From Agapanthus africanus (taxonomy: Eukaryota; Streptophyta; Magnoliopsida; Asparagales; Amaryllidaceae), in assembly GCA_030015575.1 (NCBI GenBank), contig JASDDO010000016.1, positions 108,023,241-108,087,240 of the forward strand: 64,000 nt of DNA, given 5' to 3'. The position numbers and the translations under genes are program-made. Below the pieces are notes generated by a model that was not told where the DNA came from, searched no databases, and was given only the letters and a program-made list of their open reading frames with translations. This document shows positions 11,099 through 20,543 of the stretch, piece by piece. Each line of letters begins with the position of its first letter. Within the stretch, counting starts at the first letter, position 1.

Positions 11099-13045
11099 TG
11101 TATGTCCATGTCATGCACCCCATATGTTCACGGAGAGGCGGAATATATGAAAAACAATTATCAAAGCTTCGTAACACGGACTTGAGCACACGAATCGTGT
11201 CTAAACCATTACTAGCAAACTACGAGAGGTTTAACTACTCTTATTCGAAGTTATACCTCATGTTACTTGTTCTTCGGGTCTTCATCGCTGTCCTCCACAC
11301 CTCGTCGGCTCTATGGAACATGGGTACCTCAATGGCCTCCTCGAGTCAAAGACGATCCACCCGAGTGTCTACAGTCCGAGCTCCTATATCGAATCTGAGA
11401 TAACTACAGCTTCTAGTTTGCTAATCTAGAAGTCCTAGAGGGTGTAGAGTATTTAGATGGATTACTTAGTCACTTAAACCCTAGGATTCTCAACTCATGA
11501 ATGCTTTTAGGGTTTGAGGAAGAAGATGAAAACTTGAGGAGAGAGAAGTGTTTTGTGATGATGAAATGAATAATATCTCATTTAGAATAATATGAAGCAT
11601 CAAAATATCATAACAAATATCTATCATAATATCAACCATGCTTCAATTAATTCAATTGAGATGAATCATCTCATGAGTCATTATCCATTTAATGAAAAAC
11701 TACACATCATCCTCCACCTCATTTAGTTTAAATCCTAAAAGGATATAAACACAAATGAGTCACCTTCTTCTACAAGCTTCCCGAGAAATTACGAGACTGC
11801 CCCTCCCATCCGTATTTTCGAAAAACACGGATAATCTTTGACTGAATAAATCCATCTGTATAATACTAGACACTGGCTTAAACCAAAGCCCGCTAGTATT
11901 ATCTGCCCGGTCATAGTACGTGCACAAGTGTATGTAAGTGATCGCGGCCCTTCCGTAAAACCATACGGCCTATACACCTTTTGCCCGGTGTAGGGAAACT
12001 CTCTGTGTGGGACTCTAAAGACTCGACACTACGCTTGCGGTGGGTTTAGCCACAGGCCGCAAGCGGTACAAGCTGTACGTAACGGTCCCCAGGTAGATGT
12101 CGATAAGAAGGACGATGAGGAAACCCATCCGAACTTCTACTGAGCCTGATGTGACAATCTTCGTACATTCCGGTCTGTTCGTCTAGGACTATCGCATATC
12201 GGGTCTAAGGGGCGTTAAACGTCAGACCCCTAATAGCGGTATAAGTAATGTCGGATTGAAGCCCATTACACCTTGAGAAACTACTGGAAGCCTACCAGTA
12301 ATTCTTGCATGCCCTGGCCAGGGACTTTTCATAATGGCTCTCCATACACAGCGCGATATCAACCCCCAATACCGGGAGAGACGAATCCTGTCTAACCGCC
12401 ACTGCCTCCACGTGCTTCGGGACTGCACCCAACTACTACCTGTTTGCACGACTCCTTTGAGCCGTGGTAGGGTAGTAATCTATGTACAGTGGAAACACAC
12501 CCGAGGCGAAGTAGCAGTGTCAAGTCGACGGACTAAACTATACTTATGTCACCTGGGAACTGCTATCTGACGATGGGTATAGAACCAACCTGCAGTTCCC
12601 GGCGAGTCCTGTACGGTGTACTTGTAACCTAACGAGCACCTGCATACTATCTCCAATATGACGTACTGATGGCTGTGGGACAGACCATCTCCACAACAGG
12701 GATGAGAAGCGTATACACCAGTCTACTCCGGAGTATCGATGCCCCGTCTCGATAATCCTACGACCAGGGACCTGTATAGGATGTTGCTTATAGACTACCC
12801 AGCCCCCACTAGTGTGACTGCCATCACAACGCTGGTAATCAAGAAAAGATCCTAAGGGCTCTACTAATATGTATAAGCGATATGTTAAAAGAAACATATG
12901 CACATATTAAAGTAGAAACAAACCAAGTAGCATACTACCATTTTTAGCAAGACTGTCAATACAACTATGAATATCCCAAGCTTCCATTAAGTAATATACA
13001 AACTAGTAAGATACAGTAATAGCCTCTAGGGCATAAACACTAACA
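11099..13045 (-). repeat. Element B 5' LTR
   Basis: 1947 bp, from TGTATGTCC at the primer site to CACTAACA at 13045 (complement of TGTTAGTG). It shares the Angela LTR core with A and C and a GTATAAC donor-like site (11251-11256, minus). The partner LTR is outside the window, so the target duplication (GGCAT at 13046 on this side) cannot be confirmed. B is inserted in LTR O1. Confidence 0.88.
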
Positions 13046-14298
13046 GGCATCGTCGAGCGAAGATCAGGTGAGTAGATTATATCTACGGGGGAAGTCGGGT
13101 GGATGGCATATAACACCCCCGCAAAATTGTAAGCAATGAGGTGATGTGATCTTGATATACATTTATATATTATTGTGAGATATGGACCATAGCAAATGAA
13201 AGACTTTAGGAGATTATGGGTTTAGGGTAAGCGAGAATTGAAGAAAGGACTTTAGAGGATTTCTTAGTTGCGAAACCCTAAAGTAAGGATTTGCATACAC
13301 CCACCCCCACACACTTGCATGCATTTTAGTACTTGTGCGTAAATGGGATATGTATATATTTATACACACATTGGTATGGGACTATATATATATATACGTA
13401 TACCTATACATGGATAATGAGGATAGTGGATGATAGTTGGGGATGAGTCGATGAGTTTGGGCTTGATGCCACGAGATCGGTGATATGATTTGGATCGTAT
13501 TATAAGATGCAAAATGTGATGATAGCGGATCGGTAGGTGATGTGTTTCATACACACGCATTTATATATATGTTGATGATATTAGTAGTGTACTAGACTTA
13601 GATCAGTACCCCCTACCCACGATATGTGATGATGTGGATACAGGATGAATAATAAGATAAATGTGATATTTACCCGTACCCAGTTTGGGATGCCGTACGA
13701 TGGATTTACCGAACGAGCTATATATTGATGATAAATCCGCACTCTTGACTCGAGGATGTCATATCAGATGGTGTATCATACTGTATACTATTGAGGTGGG
13801 ATCACCGACTATTATATAGATAGATATATATGGACTCAGATTTAGGTAGTTTCCATACCCCTTCCGATTGGTTGTTAGTTAGACCTGTAGTTTACTTGTA
13901 ATTGATAGACTGGACCCGAGTCATACCTATTTCCAAAACTAACGAATCGTGAGGATTTTTAAAGACATGTCAAGGGATACTACGGATATTTCAAAAGACG
14001 TACTTTATCTTAAAAACACCGTAGCCCTTATTTTCAAAACACCACGATTCGTACTATTTCAAAACGGTCAAACAGTATAACACGGGTGTAGCGACGTAGA
14101 TTCCTTATTGTTACGTTATCATTCATGTTCCGCATATTATTGTTGCAATTACTATTCATTGCCATTCATCATGTTGTTATCGTCTCATTGCATGTTTATT
14201 GTGTACTTAGTGATTATGAACCATGCTGTCAGGACACCAGTACCATTAGCGATGATGCGTATGTTCCACATACACTTACTTACCGGCTCATACACTTC
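13046..14298 (+). repeat. O1: Tekay/Del-type gypsy LTR, left part
   Basis: Matches part of the D LTRs: the GTGAGTAGATT..ATCTACGGGG and AAGTCGGGTGGATGGC blocks near 28400 and the TCATACCTATTTC..AAACTAACGAATC block near 28950. The left end of this LTR was removed or lies beyond the insertion of B. It is somewhat longer than the matching stretch of D, so indels separate the copies. It stops at the insertion point of C and resumes at 24717. Confidence 0.85.
14294..14298. repeat. Target-site duplication of element C, left (ACTTC)
   Basis: Pairs with ACATC at 24717-24721, one mismatch. The unoccupied homologous site in D (around 29274-29278) reads ACTTCATCAT, which shows the original sequence and that the right-hand copy has mutated. 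Confidence 0.85.
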
Positions 14299-15614
14299 TG
14301 TTAGTGTATATGCCCTAGAGGCCATTACTGTATCATACTAGTTTGTATATTACTTAATGGATGCTTGGGATATTCACCTTGTATATACAATCTTGCTCAA
14401 AATAGTAGTATGCTACTTGGTTTGTTTCTACTTCAATGTGTACATGTGTTTATTTTTGTATATCGCCTATACACATTAGTGGAGCCCTTAGGATCTTTGC
14501 TTGATTACCAGCGATGTGATGGCCGTCACACTAGTGGGGCTGGGTAATCTATAAGCACATCCTTATGCAGGTCCCTGGTCGCAGGACTATCGAGACAGGG
14601 CATCGATACTCCGGAGTAGACCAGCGCATGCGCTTCTCATCCCAGTGTGGGAGACGGTCTGTCCCACAGCCGTCAGTACGTCGTACTTGAGATAGCATGC
14701 GGGTGCTCGTTAGGTTACGGGTACACTGGACAGGACTCGTCGGGAACTGACTAGTTGGTATTATGCCTATCGTCAGTTATCAGTTCCCAGGTGACATGAG
14801 TACAGCTTAGTCCGCTGACTTGACATTGTCACTTCGCCTCGAGTGTGTTCCCACTGTACTTTGATCACCACCCTACCACGGCTCAAAGGAGTCATGCAAA
14901 CAGGTAGTGGTTGGGTGCAGTCCCGAAGCACTTGGAGGCAGAGACGGTTAGACAGGATTCGTCTCTCCCGGTATTGGGGGTTGACATCGCACTGTGTCTA
15001 GGAGAGCCATTACACGAGTAGTCCCTGGCCAGGGCAAACGAGATATACTGGTAGGTTTCCAGTGTTATCTCAGGGTGTTTTCGGCTTCGCTCCGGCACGA
15101 CTTGTACCGCTATTCGGGGACAGACGTTTACCGCCCCCTAGGCCCGCCATGCGATGTATCAGACGAACAGACCGGACTGTACGGAGAATGTCACACTCAG
15201 GCTCAGTAGGTGTTCAGATGGGTTTCGCCTCGTCGGTCTTCTTGTCGGCATTACCTGGGGACCGTTACGCACAGCTAGTGCCGCTTGCGGTCTGTGGTTA
15301 AACCCACTGCCAGCGTAGTGTCGAGTCTTTAGAGTCCCACACAGAAAACTTTTCGCCTTTAGGCAAAAGAGTAGAGGTTGCATGGTATTGCGACAGGTCG
15401 CATGGTTTTGCGACAGGGTTCGGTCACATCCGTGCACTTGTGCACGTACAGTGTCCGGACAGTTTACACTAGTGGGCTTTGGTTTAAGCCGGATCCTAGT
15501 GTACCTTATGGGATTGGATTTATCCAGTTTGCATTCGTGTTCCTCGGAACGCGGATGCGGGTGTGTATGCACAGTTGACAGGGAGGCAGAGGCAGCGGAT
15601 TCTCATTAGGGTTG

Positions 15615-15802
15615 TTGACAGTTGACCGTTGACTATTTGACTTTTTGCTCAACCCTAATGAGAATATGATATGTGATTAACTATTATATTAATTAAGTAT
15701 TATGGTGACTTGGTTGTTGACTTTTGTTGACTTTGTTGACTTGTTGACTTTTGTTGACTTGTTGACTTTGTTGACCGGTTGACTAGGCTTGACTAGTTGA
15801 CC
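15615..15802 (+). promoter_or_regulatory. Array of 14 TTGAC (W-box) cores in the LTR of element C
   Basis: Fourteen TTGAC cores occur in under 190 bp, nearly all followed by C or T, which fits the TTGACY W-box bound by WRKY factors (established motif). The densest part alternates GTTGACTTT and GTTGACTTG spacings. The 3' LTR copy (23869-24046) has one unit fewer, showing unit-length slippage. It lies upstream in the LTR where a promoter/enhancer is expected; a stress-responsive role is inference. Confidence 0.6.
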
Positions 15803-16320
15803 ATCATGATAACCATAGCCATCATTTCATGGCAAAGACTTTTACTTGCTTGCTCATTTGTGTAAAATGAGTGCATGATATGATATGGTTATGGTTGCTT
15901 CAACCATCACATAAGACTTTTTTTGATATGATGAGTTATCATTACTTTGGATTATGAGAGGGTGAGAGAAAAAAAACTTGCTCATTCTTTCGTGCTCATT
16001 CTTTCTTGCTCATTCTCTCTCTTGTTCTTGAGCTCTCCTTTTGCTCTCACCCTTTTTGCTCTTGCTCCCTCTCTTGAATCTATGGTTCATATCTCTCATG
16101 AGTTGAGAATCAAGAACCATAGATAAAATCCCATTCTATTTCTTCTCTACTCATTCTAGTTCACTAGGTTTAGCAAACCAAGTGAACTAGTTTCTTCAAA
16201 GAACGAAGAAGGAGCTAAAGGTTGGAGCTTTCAGGTGGATCTATCTTCGGCGTACGGAGACGACGAGAAGAAGCCATCGGACCACCATCGGAGCTTGAAG
16301 ACGAAGGAGTTCAAGACAAG

Positions 16321-16330
16321 CAAGGTATAA
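16321..16330 (+). promoter_or_regulatory. Candidate 5' splice site in element C LTR
   Basis: CAAG/GTATAA, cut after 16324: a near-consensus plant donor about 160 nt before the LTR end. Equivalent sites occur in the LTRs of A (TTAG/GTATAA), B (TGAG/GTATAA), H (TTCG/GTATAA), F (AAAG/GTTGTA) and G (AAAG/GTTGTA). With the acceptor at 18574-18575 it would define an intron of about 2.25 kb. Confidence 0.5.
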
Positions 16331-16487
16331 CCCCCTAACCGAGTAGCTAGAAACTCATAGTTAGGTTGTTAGATAGATGTTTAACCAAGATCCGGGTTAT
16401 AGGTCCATGTTACCACCTCCGTAAAAATCGTTTTTTACCAAATTCCGCATTCTCGAAAGTACCGGGAGAGGTAGCATGGAATTTCAG

Positions 16488-16499
16488 TGGTATCAAAGC
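16488..16499 (+). other. Element C primer-binding site (tRNA-iMet)
   Basis: TGGTATCAAAGC, one base from the perfect initiator-tRNA-Met complement, one base after the LTR end. Confidence 0.9.
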
Positions 16500-16663
16500 C
16501 AGGTAAAACTCTATCTAACATGTTAGCAAGTAACTAGAAGATCGATCAAAGAAAAAGTCCCGAAAACAAACCCCAAAAATTTGCAGTTTCTGTCGATTTT
16601 TTTACTGTTCAAAAGTTGATTATTTTAACACCTAAAATCGGCTCAGGCTTTTCTGTGAGCACC

Positions 16664-16773
16664 CACCAAAAATTGTCCAACGTTCGAGTCAAAGCGCCGC
16701 GGAAACGCGGCGGGAGCACGCTCCCGCCGCGGATCCGCGGCCGAGTTGACTCGGCCGAGGTCAATATTTGGTG
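16664..16773 (+). other. Long GC-rich stem-loop downstream of PBS, element C
   Basis: Nested pairing: CACCAAAAATTG (16664-16675) with CAATATTTGGTG (16762-16773, one mismatch); GAGTCAA with TTGACTC; CCGCGGA (16697-16703) with TCCGCGG (16734-16740); and CGCGGCGGGAGC (16706-16717) with GCTCCCGCCGCG (16720-16731). An alternative second hairpin GGCCGAG/CTCGGCC lies at 16739-16756. Same position relative to the primer site as in A, B, F, G and H, but largely different stem sequences. Confidence 0.78.
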
Positions 16774-17620
16774 CAGTGTTTTTATGGGGGTATTTTGGGA
16801 TTTTTGGAATATATATTTTCTGCCCAGATTTTCCAGAACGAAAATTTTATTTTTGGGGTCCCGAAAATCCGTAGTTTTGATCGAACTTCTAAAAGACTTA
16901 AGCTAACGGGTTTTCTGTAATGTGATATTTGTATTGAACGTCTACTAAGCGCTATATGTCGATTAGTGGGGGTTATACAAATCTGTGATCTGTAATGTGC
17001 TGGAATGTGTATATGAATATGTTGGATTGTCGCGGGTGAATAGCCGGGGGTTGTGAGACGAGAGTTTTCTTTTCTTTCAATTCATGTAAATTTGTAAATT
17101 GATGTAATAATTATTTGTATGGCCGCACAACCGGGTCGGGGTTGTAGCCGTCATTGTATAATTTCTTTTTACTGTTTTTGCTCCTAGGATAGACCCATGG
17201 AGGGGTGCACAAACTACCGGGTATGCCGAAGTGTCGAGTGGCCTACTCATGGTGATGAGGGAGGTTGCTACGCTTCGGGTACTTGGCGGGTAGTTTGCCG
17301 CACCCGTAGGGGTCTTGGGTGGGGTATTGGCTATTCACCGCGACCGTGTAATCTGTCTTTCGTTACAGGCTCGTACGAATTACAGATTCCTAGTATATCC
17401 AATGTATTCATCTGTGATCTGAAATGTTTATCATTGCAGTATATCTATATATGATATTATTTAGGCGTTGCTTATGTTTTACAGACGCGCTCGCCCAGCC
17501 CCCGCTCTGTCGTTAGTTAAGTAACCTAACGGGTAATGACGGGGCCCAGTGGCGAATGCGAATGGCATAAGCGTACGTCATATTTTGGTTGTTTTCTGCA
17601 ATGGTAGGATAAATGATGGG

Positions 17621-17676
17621 ACGCATTAAAAGAACTAATGCAAGAGTATCACGCATTAAAAGAACTAATGCAAGAT
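17621..17676 (+). repeat. Tandem duplication in element C leader
   Basis: The unit ACGCATTAAAAGAACTAATG plus CAAGA occurs twice head to tail, about 28 bp apart. The other leaders have a single copy of the related ATGGGACGCATTA sequence, so this is private to C. Confidence 0.75.
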
Positions 17677-17888
17677 GATAAACCAAGTTAAAGTCGTTGG
17701 AACACTTTCGAAAAACCACTCGGTTCTTTTCAAAACCAACTTTTAAATGCGGAGCTTGAGCCACTCCTTTTAAAAGCTATCTCGTTCCATCGACCAAATC
17801 AAGTTCACTACGTTCACGGTTTTGCCAAAACCATTCGTAGCCCTCCGTCGTTTCGTATGAATATTCAATAGTATTCAAGCTGTGTTTG

Positions 17889-18080
17889 TTGACCTTCGTC
17901 AAGGCATAGTGATTGGTAGCTGTTGGGTATTCATATGTAGCATAGATAGATGCGTTAGTTTGGGACATTCGCATTACCTTGTTGACCTTCGTCAAGGGTA
18001 TATACGGGTGGATTCAAATTAACTTGGATAATGACGGGCAGAACTTGACATGTGACTTATGATTTGTTGACCTTCGTCAA
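17889..18080 (+). repeat. Leader hairpin triplet, element C
   Basis: TTGACCTTCGTCAA occurs identically at 17889-17902, 17982-17995 and 18067-18080 (spacing 93 and 85). Each can fold as a 5 bp TTGAC/GTCAA stem with a CTTC loop, in the wider context TTGTTGACC..CAAGG. The same triplet at the same spacing exists in F, G and A with changed bases. Confidence 0.8.
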
Positions 18081-18548
18081 GGTCATAAGAGCATGGGGCA
18101 AAAATCCACATCGGGAGTTTCATAAGTACTGAAACTTGCTAGATTTGCATGCCATTTGGAGTGTGATGATTCTGGTAGGATTCCTTCAGTTTCGTCACGC
18201 GATGATATTTGGATCCCGATCCTACTGTGAGTATATGCTACTCCTCGGGAAATTTCTCACTTAACGATCAATGCTATAAACCTAGTAGGTGCCTAAAAAG
18301 GTGTTAGCGGGGCTACGCCCCCAGGGAAAAGAGGTTCTATAATTAAGGAACATCGCGAAAGCGTTGGAAAACCTCCCTCGAAGTACCGACACCGGCCTGG
18401 CTGAACGGTTAAGCAAGTATTGTACGGTGGGATTGATCCCGACTAATTCTTCCTTTATGGTTTGAGGAGGGATTCGAGAAACAGTGGGAGCCATCCTGTT
18501 TAGACAAACTAAAAACCACTCTAAACTTGCAAGAGCATCATGCTGAGT

Positions 18549-18575
18549 GTTTCTTCTTCTCTCTCCTAATTGCAG
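18549..18575 (+). promoter_or_regulatory. Candidate 3' splice site before gag, element C
   Basis: TTTCTTCTTCTCTCTCCTAA then TTGCAG, with CGACC following and the gag ATG thirteen bases after the AG. Pyrimidine tract, branch-like CTAAT and AG fit a plant acceptor. The CAG/CGACC junction is conserved in A, and as TAG/CGACC in F and G. Confidence 0.5.
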
Positions 18576-18587
18576 CGACCAATCAAC

Positions 18588-20543
18588 ATGACTGGACTTA
18601 AGTTACTCCTAGATAAAAACAAACTGACAGGGCCAAACTACAAAGATTGGCTCAGGAATGTCAAGATAGCAATCACTTACGACAAGCTGGGGTATCTTCT
18701 TACCACCAAAGCTCCCCCTGTCCCTGGTCCAACTTCCAGCGTCGCGGATAAGGAAATCCGCAAGACTTGGGAGATTGATAGCGCGAAGGCCAAGTGCCTC
18801 GTGCTTGCCTCGATGGACAACGAACATCAGAGGAGGCACGAGAATATGGACTTGGAATCCATATTGCTTCATACAAAAGAACTGTATGGAGAGCAATCTC
18901 GTATCGCAAGATACGAAGCGTCGAAAAAGTTATTTTCGACAAGAATGGCCGTCGGATCATCGATAGCCGAGCACGTGCTAAAGATGATCGGCTACATTGA
19001 GGAGCTCACGGACCTAGGGATCATATTGGAGAGTGAGCTATATACGGATATAGTTCTCCAGTCCCTTCCTTCCACTTACGCCCAGTTTATACTGAACTTC
19101 AACTTACAAGAAAAAGAGGTTGAACTTTCAGAGCTCCTCAACATGCTGAGGAGCGCAGAGGGCACCCTACAGAAAGGTAGGGAAACATCCACTTTGTTTG
19201 TAGGAGGATCATCTTCTTCTAGGTCCAAGGCGAAAGCCAAGGGAAAGAAGAAGAAAGCCCCCGCCAAACCAAGGGGCGGTGTTAGTAAAGTGGATACGAA
19301 GGGAAAAGCAAAAGCAACAAAGTTGGCGGGAAAGCTTGTGGATAAGGAAGAATGCTTCTATTGTCATAAGAAAGGACACTGGAAGAATGATTGCAGGGCC
19401 TGGAAGGCCAGAACACAGGAATTGAAGCAGGTTGCAGCTTCAGCTTCAGGTGTGTATGTTATTGAAAACTGTCTTTCAATAAACTCTACTTCCTGGGTAT
19501 TGGATACCGGATCAGGATCTCATATCTGTAATTCTTTGCAGGCGTTGAGAAACCGTAGTGTTTTGAAGGCAGGTGATTTGACCCTCAGAGTTGCGAACGG
19601 AGCTAGCATGGATGCTAAAGCCGTGGGGGACTATCACCTGGGAATGTCAGATGGACATGTTTTGGTTTTGCGTAATTGCTTTTTTGTACCCAACGCAACT
19701 TGTAATATCATTTCTGTATCTTTAGTTTCTAAAGAAGGTTATGAATTTGCGTTTGTAAGTAATGTTGTAAACATTCACCTTAATCAAGTTCTGATTGGGT
19801 CAGGTACATTGAGTAATGGTATATACGTATTGAACCAACCACAGATTTTCAATGTCCAGAATACACACAAAAGAAAGTCTCCAGAAATAAATCAGACTTT
19901 CTTGTGGCATTGTAGACTGGGTCACATCAATGAGAGAAGGTTGACGAAGTTACATACAGAAGGGTATTTGAATGCGTTCGAATATCAGTCGTATGCCACT
20001 TGTCAATCCTGTCTCAAAGGAAAGATGACAAAGACTCCGTTTACTGGACATGGAGTAAGAGCGAGCGAGCTCTTGGGACTCGTACACAGTGACGTGTGCG
20101 GTCCAATGTCTACACATGCCCGAAGCGGACATTCTTACTTCATTACTTTTACGGATGACTTCTCAAGGTACGGTTATGTCTTCTTAATAAAACATAAGTC
20201 CGAGGCCTTTGGAAAATTCCAGGAGTATAAGAATGAAGTAGAGAAACAGACCGGCAAAAGTATTAAGATTCTAAGATCGGATCGAGGTGGAGAATACTTA
20301 AGTGCCGAGTTCCTGAACTATTTAAAAGAGAACGGAATTCTCTCTCAGGTTACTCCTCCATACACCCCGCAACATAACGGTGTATCGGAGAGACGGAACC
20401 GCACCCTATTGGATATGGTGCGGTCCATGATGAGTAACGCTGAGTTACCGCGATCATTCTGGGGATATGCGCTAGAAGCAGCTGCGTATCTCTTGAACAA
20501 GGCTCCCACCAAGACTGTGCCTACCACCCCATATGAGATGTAG
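18588..20543 (+). CDS. Element C Gag-protease-integrase part of polyprotein, ended by an amber codon
   Basis: The first ATG after the conserved CGACC motif gives MTGLKLLLDK; an upstream in-frame TTG at 18570 is not needed. Residues about 10-200 are a UBN2-type copia Gag, then a lysine-rich linker, one CCHC knuckle at 256-269 (CFYCHKKGHWKNDC) and the protease DTGSGSH with its aspartate at 306. The integrase has HHCC zinc ligands (H441..C472, C475) and the DD35E triad D502, D565, E601. The frame ends at TAG 20541-20543 (codon 652) where a tryptophan is expected after TTPYEM, and then runs on open to 22538. Apart from this one point change the 1316-codon polyprotein is intact. The RNA would make virus-like particles and integrate cDNA. 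Confidence 0.93.
   Translation: MTGLKLLLDKNKLTGPNYKDWLRNVKIAITYDKLGYLLTTKAPPVPGPTSSVADKEIRKTWEIDSAKAKCLVLASMDNEHQRRHENMDLESILLHTKELYGEQSRIARYEASKKLFSTRMAVGSSIAEHVLKMIGYIEELTDLGIILESELYTDIVLQSLPSTYAQFILNFNLQEKEVELSELLNMLRSAEGTLQKGRETSTLFVGGSSSSRSKAKAKGKKKKAPAKPRGGVSKVDTKGKAKATKLAGKLVDKEECFYCHKKGHWKNDCRAWKARTQELKQVAASASGVYVIENCLSINSTSWVLDTGSGSHICNSLQALRNRSVLKAGDLTLRVANGASMDAKAVGDYHLGMSDGHVLVLRNCFFVPNATCNIISVSLVSKEGYEFAFVSNVVNIHLNQVLIGSGTLSNGIYVLNQPQIFNVQNTHKRKSPEINQTFLWHCRLGHINERRLTKLHTEGYLNAFEYQSYATCQSCLKGKMTKTPFTGHGVRASELLGLVHSDVCGPMSTHARSGHSYFITFTDDFSRYGYVFLIKHKSEAFGKFQEYKNEVEKQTGKSIKILRSDRGGEYLSAEFLNYLKENGILSQVTPPYTPQHNGVSERRNRTLLDMVRSMMSNAELPRSFWGYALEAAAYLLNKAPTKTVPTTPYEM

Larger units (their letters stand above)
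14299..16486 (+). repeat. Element C 5' LTR
   Basis: Starts TGTTAGTGTATATGCCCTAG and ends GGAATTTCA one base before the primer site. It holds a W-box array (15615-15802), three copies of a TTGCTCATTCTTTC-like 14-mer near 15978-16019, a splice-donor-like CAAG/GTATAA at 16321-16330, and the palindrome CCCTGGCCAGGG at 15023-15034. Confidence 0.95.
16487..18587 (+). other. Element C untranslated leader
   Basis: 2.1 kb without a convincing reading frame. In order: primer site, GC-rich stem-loop, an AATAGCCGGGG/CACCCGTAGGGGTC block also seen in A, F and G, a direct duplication of a roughly 28 bp ACGCATTAAAAGAACTAATG unit (17621-17676), the hairpin triplet (17889-18080), a GTTAGCGGGGCTACGCCCCC hairpin near 18302, and a pyrimidine tract ending GCAG before gag. 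Confidence 0.85.

Noticed and set aside
15159..15572. 137-codon minus frame in the C LTR
   Set aside because: Shortened by changes in the 3' LTR copy (23575-23826) and antisense to the LTR core; no protein similarity seen.
15615..15802. CRISPR-like short regular repeats (TTGACTTTGTTGAC)
   Set aside because: The units lie directly next to each other with no unique spacers, in a plant LTR. A W-box or slippage array explains them.
20541..20543. Programmed readthrough stop between integrase and RT in element C
   Set aside because: The TAG replaces a tryptophan that A, F and G keep in the same motif (TTPY.xW), lies inside the integrase tail and has no readthrough context. It is a point mutation.
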